Shown: one piece after another, positions 12,304 to 16,041 of the stretch
How positions within the stretch are numbered: the first letter of the stretch is position 1
Layout of the letters: the number at the start of each line of letters is the position of its first letter
Source: Opitutia bacterium
GTDB taxonomy: Bacteria; Verrucomicrobiota; Verrucomicrobiia; Opitutales; JANYDI01
Assembly (NCBI GenBank): GCA_025363695.1
Contig: JANYDI010000121.1
Location: forward strand, 1-16,041
Direction of reading: 5' to 3'
DNA: 16,041 nucleotides
Translations under genes and position numbers: made by a program
Notes under the pieces: generated by a model
Told to the model about the DNA's origin: nothing
The model's input: the letters and a program-made list of their open reading frames with translations, nothing else
The model's database searches: none

Positions 12304-14703
12304 ATGAGCCCAAATATTGGTCCTAATCGCCCGGCCCCTCCGTCGCGTCCCTTTCCCAAGCCTCCTAGTAGCAAGGCGCCTCGTAAGCCCCTTCCGCCCA
12401 TACCGGAAGGTCCAGCTGAAGTGGCTCGCCGCAAGCTCAACTTATCAGGAAAAGGGGAATGGCCAAAGCTAGAAAGCTCAACCATAAGGACAGGGGATTC
12501 AGGAATAAAGCAGCGTAGCTCAGGCTTTCGGCCTACAAGCAATGCGGTTACGGAAAAGAATAATCCTATCGCAAAGCGTACCATCATAGTGCCGCCCAAA
12601 AGGCCCAGGTCCATGAAGAGGGCTTCTCCCGCACAAGATCAAGCACTGCCAGAAGCCCCAGAAATACCGCTTGCAGCTGCTGAGCCAAGTCCTAAAAAGA
12701 GTCTGAAAAAAGCGTTTTCTGAGTTTTTCGTAAAATCACCGAGCACATCGGAATCTGAAGCTCCTCAAACCCCTGCTACCCAATCGCCTTCAAAAAAGAC
12801 CTTGCTCAGAACGATGTCTCAGAAGTTTTTCCCCAAAAAGCAGCCAGCTCAAGAGCTGACCTCTAGGACGGTTACGGCTGGGAACCCGGAAGCAACGCCT
12901 CCTAAAGCAAGCGCTGCTGGCGAGATTATTCGCACGATAAATGAAGATTACAAACTCAATGGTGTCCTTGATATGCCATTGCGTAATCTTGAAAAATCTT
13001 CCAACGTTTCTGCTGAAGTTATTTATGCCAAGCTGACCCAGTGTGCTGAAGAGCTGATGAAAGACCCCAAGTTTGGGGAAACGGAAGCTGGAAAAGTTTA
13101 TTTAAGCTTAAAAGATGTTCTTACAGAAGAGCCTAAAAACGTACTGGAAAAAGCTTTTTCCAATGAGCTCAAGGCCCAGCTTATAGGAAATGCCAAGATT
13201 AAAGAGCTACTCAAGTCCGAGGAGGACTATAAATCCGAAGGGGGCTATGCTGCTCTTTTAGAAAACGATTTGCAAAGTACCCTAGAGAAGGCTTTATGGT
13301 TAAGCCTAACCGCCAAAGAAAACTTGGGGCCGAAAATTGCCAGAGCGCCGCGTTTACTCGCGGATGTTATCGGCTTTTTTGAGCAGCTTAAGAAACTCCC
13401 AAAAGAAGAGCAAGCAGTGCTTTTAAAGCCCGAAAAGTTTTTGAAAAATGATGGAGATTTTAATAAAAAATTGACTTACAATCTAAGTGGTAAAGCTATG
13501 GAGGAAGCCGCAGGAGTGCTTAATGATCTAGTAAACAATACCAATGAGGGGATTGAAAAGCTTCAGGCATTTTTAGAAAAAGCTGGAGCTGAAAGTCTTT
13601 TATCTGCGATCTTTCAAAAAAATGCTGAGGTTAGCGCAGTACGCTCAGAGCTTGAGAGGCATAAAGCACAAGGGCTTGATTTAACAAATGAACCTTTTGT
13701 CGAAGCTGTGGTGTTGGCTCTTAGTCAAAAATACGATGGGCTCATGGGTCGGTTTAACGAAGAGGTTTTACCAAAGCTCTCCAATCAGCAAAAAAGTGTT
13801 CTGTCTGGGCAGCTTCTTGAGGCCGCAGCCAAAACTGTATTGCAAAATGTCGATAGCCTACTACGCTCTGGGCTAGCCTATACCGATAGGCCTGAAGCCA
13901 AAAGCAATGAAGTGCTCCAAGACTTATTCATGCTGCAGCTGAAAACAAACTACCCTGAGCAGCTTCAGATGCTGCAAGATAGCAGTAAACTTAAGACACC
14001 GATAAGCGTACAAAGCCGTGGCAATACGGCGTTTTTGCTGGTTCATTACGATCCGAAAAAAGCGCCTTTGGTCAAGAAGCTTTTTGAACGCCCTAGCTCA
14101 AATAAACATGAGGAACCTCAAGCAGCGTTGAAAAAATTGGGCGAGGATATCGGTAAACTTACCGATGAGCAAGCGCCCCTTGCAAAGCGTTTAAGGCAAA
14201 CACTTGAAAATACAAAAATGCAGGAGCTTAAAGATCAGATTGCAGAAATACAGGAAAAGATTGATCGTAAAACCAAGTTGCAGAATGCCTTAGAGCTAAA
14301 GCTAAAATTCAATGATCAGTTATTCAATGATCAGTTGAAAAAACTAGGCAAGGAGATTCGGGACCTTACCATGGAGCAAGCGTCCCCTACGCGTATTGCG
14401 AATAAAATCGAGGAGCAAAAAGCTTTAATCATCGAACGCTCTAAAATAGCCAATGCTCCCGACGACATAGCTAAAGACGAGCAAAAAACCGCTAGTGAAG
14501 CCGAGCGTTTGCGCATTCAAACAACCTACGTTGCTCCTATGGTTGCGGCCCTGAAGGCTGGGAAAACCAATGAAGCCCTAGCGATATCCGTTAAAATCAC
14601 CGATCCAGCTGAACGTCAACGTGTTCAAGCAGGGCTCTGGGAGGCGATGGACAAAGCAGACAACCCGGTGATCGCTAAGCAGCTTTACGAGTTGGGTCGT
14701 TAA
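12304..14703 (+). CDS. Large Pro-rich and coiled-coil protein of unknown function
   Basis: I do not recognise this 799-residue protein. It has no signal peptide and no membrane segment. Residues 1-190 are disordered in character, rich in Pro, Ser and Lys (NRPAPPSRPFPKPPSSKAP), and contain a twice-used motif: SPKKSLKKAFSEFFVK (129-144) and SPSKKTLLRTMSQKFFPK (161-178). Residues about 215-600 are helical and Leu/Lys/Glu rich. Residues about 600-720 look like coiled coil and contain a diverged duplication, LKKLGEDIGKLTDEQAP (609-625) and LKKLGKEIRDLTMEQAS (678-694), plus the tandem FNDQLFNDQL. The C-terminus (EALAISVKITDPAERQRV) resembles a TPR-like helical repeat. A TTG three codons earlier is a weaker start. 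No Shine-Dalgarno site is seen. Composition and the Pro-rich head suggest a host-interaction or scaffold role, but that is a guess. Confidence 0.8.
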   Translation: MSPNIGPNRPAPPSRPFPKPPSSKAPRKPLPPIPEGPAEVARRKLNLSGKGEWPKLESSTIRTGDSGIKQRSSGFRPTSNAVTEKNNPIAKRTIIVPPKRPRSMKRASPAQDQALPEAPEIPLAAAEPSPKKSLKKAFSEFFVKSPSTSESEAPQTPATQSPSKKTLLRTMSQKFFPKKQPAQELTSRTVTAGNPEATPPKASAAGEIIRTINEDYKLNGVLDMPLRNLEKSSNVSAEVIYAKLTQCAEELMKDPKFGETEAGKVYLSLKDVLTEEPKNVLEKAFSNELKAQLIGNAKIKELLKSEEDYKSEGGYAALLENDLQSTLEKALWLSLTAKENLGPKIARAPRLLADVIGFFEQLKKLPKEEQAVLLKPEKFLKNDGDFNKKLTYNLSGKAMEEAAGVLNDLVNNTNEGIEKLQAFLEKAGAESLLSAIFQKNAEVSAVRSELERHKAQGLDLTNEPFVEAVVLALSQKYDGLMGRFNEEVLPKLSNQQKSVLSGQLLEAAAKTVLQNVDSLLRSGLAYTDRPEAKSNEVLQDLFMLQLKTNYPEQLQMLQDSSKLKTPISVQSRGNTAFLLVHYDPKKAPLVKKLFERPSSNKHEEPQAALKKLGEDIGKLTDEQAPLAKRLRQTLENTKMQELKDQIAEIQEKIDRKTKLQNALELKLKFNDQLFNDQLKKLGKEIRDLTMEQASPTRIANKIEEQKALIIERSKIANAPDDIAKDEQKTASEAERLRIQTTYVAPMVAALKAGKTNEALAISVKITDPAERQRVQAGLWEAMDKADNPVIAKQLYELGR

Positions 14704-14759
14704 ACAAGCAGATTTTTTTGTTGCAAAATCCCGCCAGTCAGACAGGTTCTTAGCATGCC

Positions 14760-14856
14760 CTCCCCGATAGGCGATTTTGCTGAAATACGCAGTATTTCAC
14801 AAATCGCCTATCGGAGGGGGTCTTAAGGGGCACGAGTGCCCGCAAGCGCCCCCTGG
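14760..14856. repeat. Half copy of the composite hairpin repeat upstream of xerC
   Basis: hp2 is at 14764-14814 (arm CCGATAGGCGATTT, inner GAAATAC/GTATTTC), followed by a rearranged hp1 at about 14824-14853. There GGGCAC/GTGCCC is nested with CGC/GCG, as if two hp1 versions were fused. The GGATCC junction is lost (GGGGGTCTT). The copy ends about 22 bases before the xerC ATG. A GTG in it that opens the xerC frame at 14836 is not taken as a start. Confidence 0.8.
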
Positions 14857-14877
14857 CTCTTCCCCTTCCTCCTTCCC

Positions 14878-15765
14878 ATGGACACAGCGATAGAGCCCTT
14901 TTTGAACTACCTGAAGACGCAGCGGCGCTTTTCGCCCTATACGGTAAGGAATTACGGTCAGGCGCTGGAGCGCTTTCGGCGGCACGTGGGCGAGGTGGCC
15001 TTGGGAGCGCTACGCTTGGAGCATGTCCGTAGTTATATGGTGTGGGCCCAGGGGCATTACGTACGTAAAAGTTTGGGGCATCAAGCATCGGCCTTGAGGC
15101 ATTTTTTTCAATTTTGCCTAGAGCGCGGCTGGGTGACGCAGTTGCCCACAACAGGGCTGGTTTTGCCCAAGCCGGATAAGGGGCTCCCCTTGTTTTTGAG
15201 TATCCAGCAGATGGAGGCCTTGCTGCAGGCTCCCCGTCGAGCTTTGGAGACGGGGCGGCTTTCGCCTTTTTTTGCCTTCCGAGACCGCTTGATTTTAGAA
15301 ATCCTCTATGGTGGCGGGCTGCGCGTGAGTGAACTCGTCGCCCTGCGCTACCAGGATGTCGACAGCCAAACGGGCATCGCCACCGTCCTGGGCAAGGGCA
15401 ACAAGCAACGCCTGTGTCCGCTAGGGGTTGCGGCTGTGCAGGCCCTATTGGCCTTTAGGCGACGCTTTGTACCGGAGGCGACTCCCGAAAGCCCAATAAT
15501 TATCGGCGATCACCGTAAGCCGCTAAGCCCCAGGAATATCCAGCTCATTGTCAAAAAACACCTGCGCTATGCCGGGCTCCCCAGCGATATCACGCCGCAT
15601 AAGCTGCGCCACAGCTACGCCACGCATTTGCTGGACAATGACGCCCCCCTGCGTATTGTTCAGGAGCTCCTGGGCCACGCGAGTCTGGCCTCCACCCAAA
15701 TCTATACCCACGTAGGCATGGCGCGTCTCCAAGCGGTGTATATGGCGTCTCATCCAAGGGCTTAA
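14878..15765 (+). CDS. xerC: Tyrosine recombinase XerC
   Basis: XerC and XerD resolve chromosome dimers at the dif site near the replication terminus. The 295-residue length is normal. The N-terminal SAM-like DNA-binding domain shows FLNYLKTQRRFSPYTVRNY (8-26). The catalytic set is complete: Arg149 (GGGLRVSEL), a Lys in GKGNKQR (173 or 176), His241 and Arg244 (HKLRHSYATHLL), His267 (LLGHASLASTQIYTH) and the nucleophile Tyr276. The ending AVYMASHPRA resembles the XerC-specific ending of E. coli XerC more than XerD. The ATG at 14878 gives a family-like N-terminus. The upstream GTG lies in a repeat hairpin. No dif-like site was recognised in the window. Confidence 0.88.
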   Translation: MDTAIEPFLNYLKTQRRFSPYTVRNYGQALERFRRHVGEVALGALRLEHVRSYMVWAQGHYVRKSLGHQASALRHFFQFCLERGWVTQLPTTGLVLPKPDKGLPLFLSIQQMEALLQAPRRALETGRLSPFFAFRDRLILEILYGGGLRVSELVALRYQDVDSQTGIATVLGKGNKQRLCPLGVAAVQALLAFRRRFVPEATPESPIIIGDHRKPLSPRNIQLIVKKHLRYAGLPSDITPHKLRHSYATHLLDNDAPLRIVQELLGHASLASTQIYTHVGMARLQAVYMASHPRA

Positions 15766-15778
15766 AATAGGGCTAAGG

Positions 15779-16041
15779 CTAAGGGGCGCTTGCGCCCCTT
15801 AGGATCCCCTTTCCGATGGCGATTTATTAAAATACTACGTATTTATAATAAATCGTCATCGGGAAGGGGTGATACTAAGCCCCCCACAGATCGCGAAGTG
15901 ATCAGGGAGTATTTTTCGAACTGCTTCGAGCCGGTTTGAGGGGTGCATTGGGGGTTCAGGCAAGGAAGGGAAGTGCGTAGCGCACTACGGTGCGTGAGTC
16001 ACTTCCATTCCGCAGCATCAACCCCCAATGTGCCCCTCAAA
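15779..16041. repeat. Composite hairpin repeat, hp4 type, cut by the window end
   Basis: hp1 (15779-15802, G(CTTG)C tip) begins 13 bases after the xerC stop. GGATCC follows at 15802-15807, then hp2 at 15813-15862, whose 17-bp arm is complete except for one G.T pair. hp3 is at 15889-15903 (GATCGC-GAA-GTGATC, one G.T pair). hp4 starts at 15933 and runs to the end of the window. Its outer stem has the same sequence as the copy at 10811, including both G.T pairs. The last two or three bases of its 3' arm lie outside the window. Confidence 0.9.

Noticed and set aside
12246..12614. A 122-codon minus-strand open frame upstream of dnaX
   Set aside because: It is the antisense shadow of the Pro-rich head of the 799-residue gene, with no supporting signal.
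14704..14760. A terminator after the 799-residue gene (GATTTTTTTGTTGCAAAATC)
   Set aside because: The possible stem is short and all A-T, and no T-tract follows it in the right place.
14836..14877. A GTG start for xerC, 14 codons upstream
   Set aside because: The GTG is inside the hp1-like hairpin, and the added residues do not resemble any XerC N-terminus.
15779..16041. An integron: XerC-type recombinase next to hairpins at gene ends resembling attC sites
   Set aside because: The recombinase has a standard XerC length, motifs and ending without the integrase-specific insert. The genes are housekeeping and in mixed orientation, and the hairpins lack attC core boxes.

Overview
The window is a stretch of bacterial chromosome of moderate-to-high GC. 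Ten of its twelve genes belong to recognisable families, most of them core (queA, tmk, holB, menA, alaS, dnaX, xerC). It also holds a short SRP RNA gene. The protein style fits a PVC-group bacterium, most likely Verrucomicrobiota: an AlaRS with a PSNY insertion, a MenA-type menaquinone enzyme, little use of Shine-Dalgarno sites, and abundant palindromic repeats. This placement is an inference from memory and has not been tested by a search. Two genes without recognisable families, a 247-residue exported protein and a 799-residue Pro-rich/coiled-coil protein, are visibly richer in A+T and look lineage-specific.

Layout. At 1-1130 queA runs on the minus strand. At 1533-3039 tmk and holB overlap by 44 bases on the plus strand, and a GNAT acetyltransferase follows at 3199. 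The 643-base stretch 3691-4333 holds a separate palindromic repeat family and a promoter for the exported protein (4334-5077). menA, alaS and an FMN reductase follow on the minus strand (5223-10044). A RimJ-like GNAT (plus) converges with a short dnaX (minus). The SRP RNA gene lies directly upstream of dnaX, as in many bacteria. The 799-residue protein (12304-14703) and xerC (14878-15765) end the window on the plus strand.

The most striking feature is a composite hairpin repeat. It sits in seven of the inter-gene gaps and at both window edges (1-56, 1162-1451, 3047-3135, about 5090-5220, 6164-6465, 9166-9435, 10664-10941, about 14760-14856, 15779-end). Its end module is a GC-rich hairpin (hp1, arm like CTAAGGGG or CCAAGGGG), then GGATCC, then a long hairpin with an AT-rich upper stem (hp2, arm like GGCGATTT). 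Some copies have this module at both ends, as terminal inverted repeats. Others carry a short GATCGC-loop-GCGATC hairpin (hp3) and a very long terminal hairpin (hp4). Copies differ in sequence but keep pairing through compensatory changes, including at least six double substitutions in the 24-bp outer stem of hp4. This points to selection on the fold, or to replication through a folded form. One copy supplies the stop codons of both convergent genes around it and the last residues of DnaX. I see no transposase, CRISPR array, tRNA or rRNA gene.
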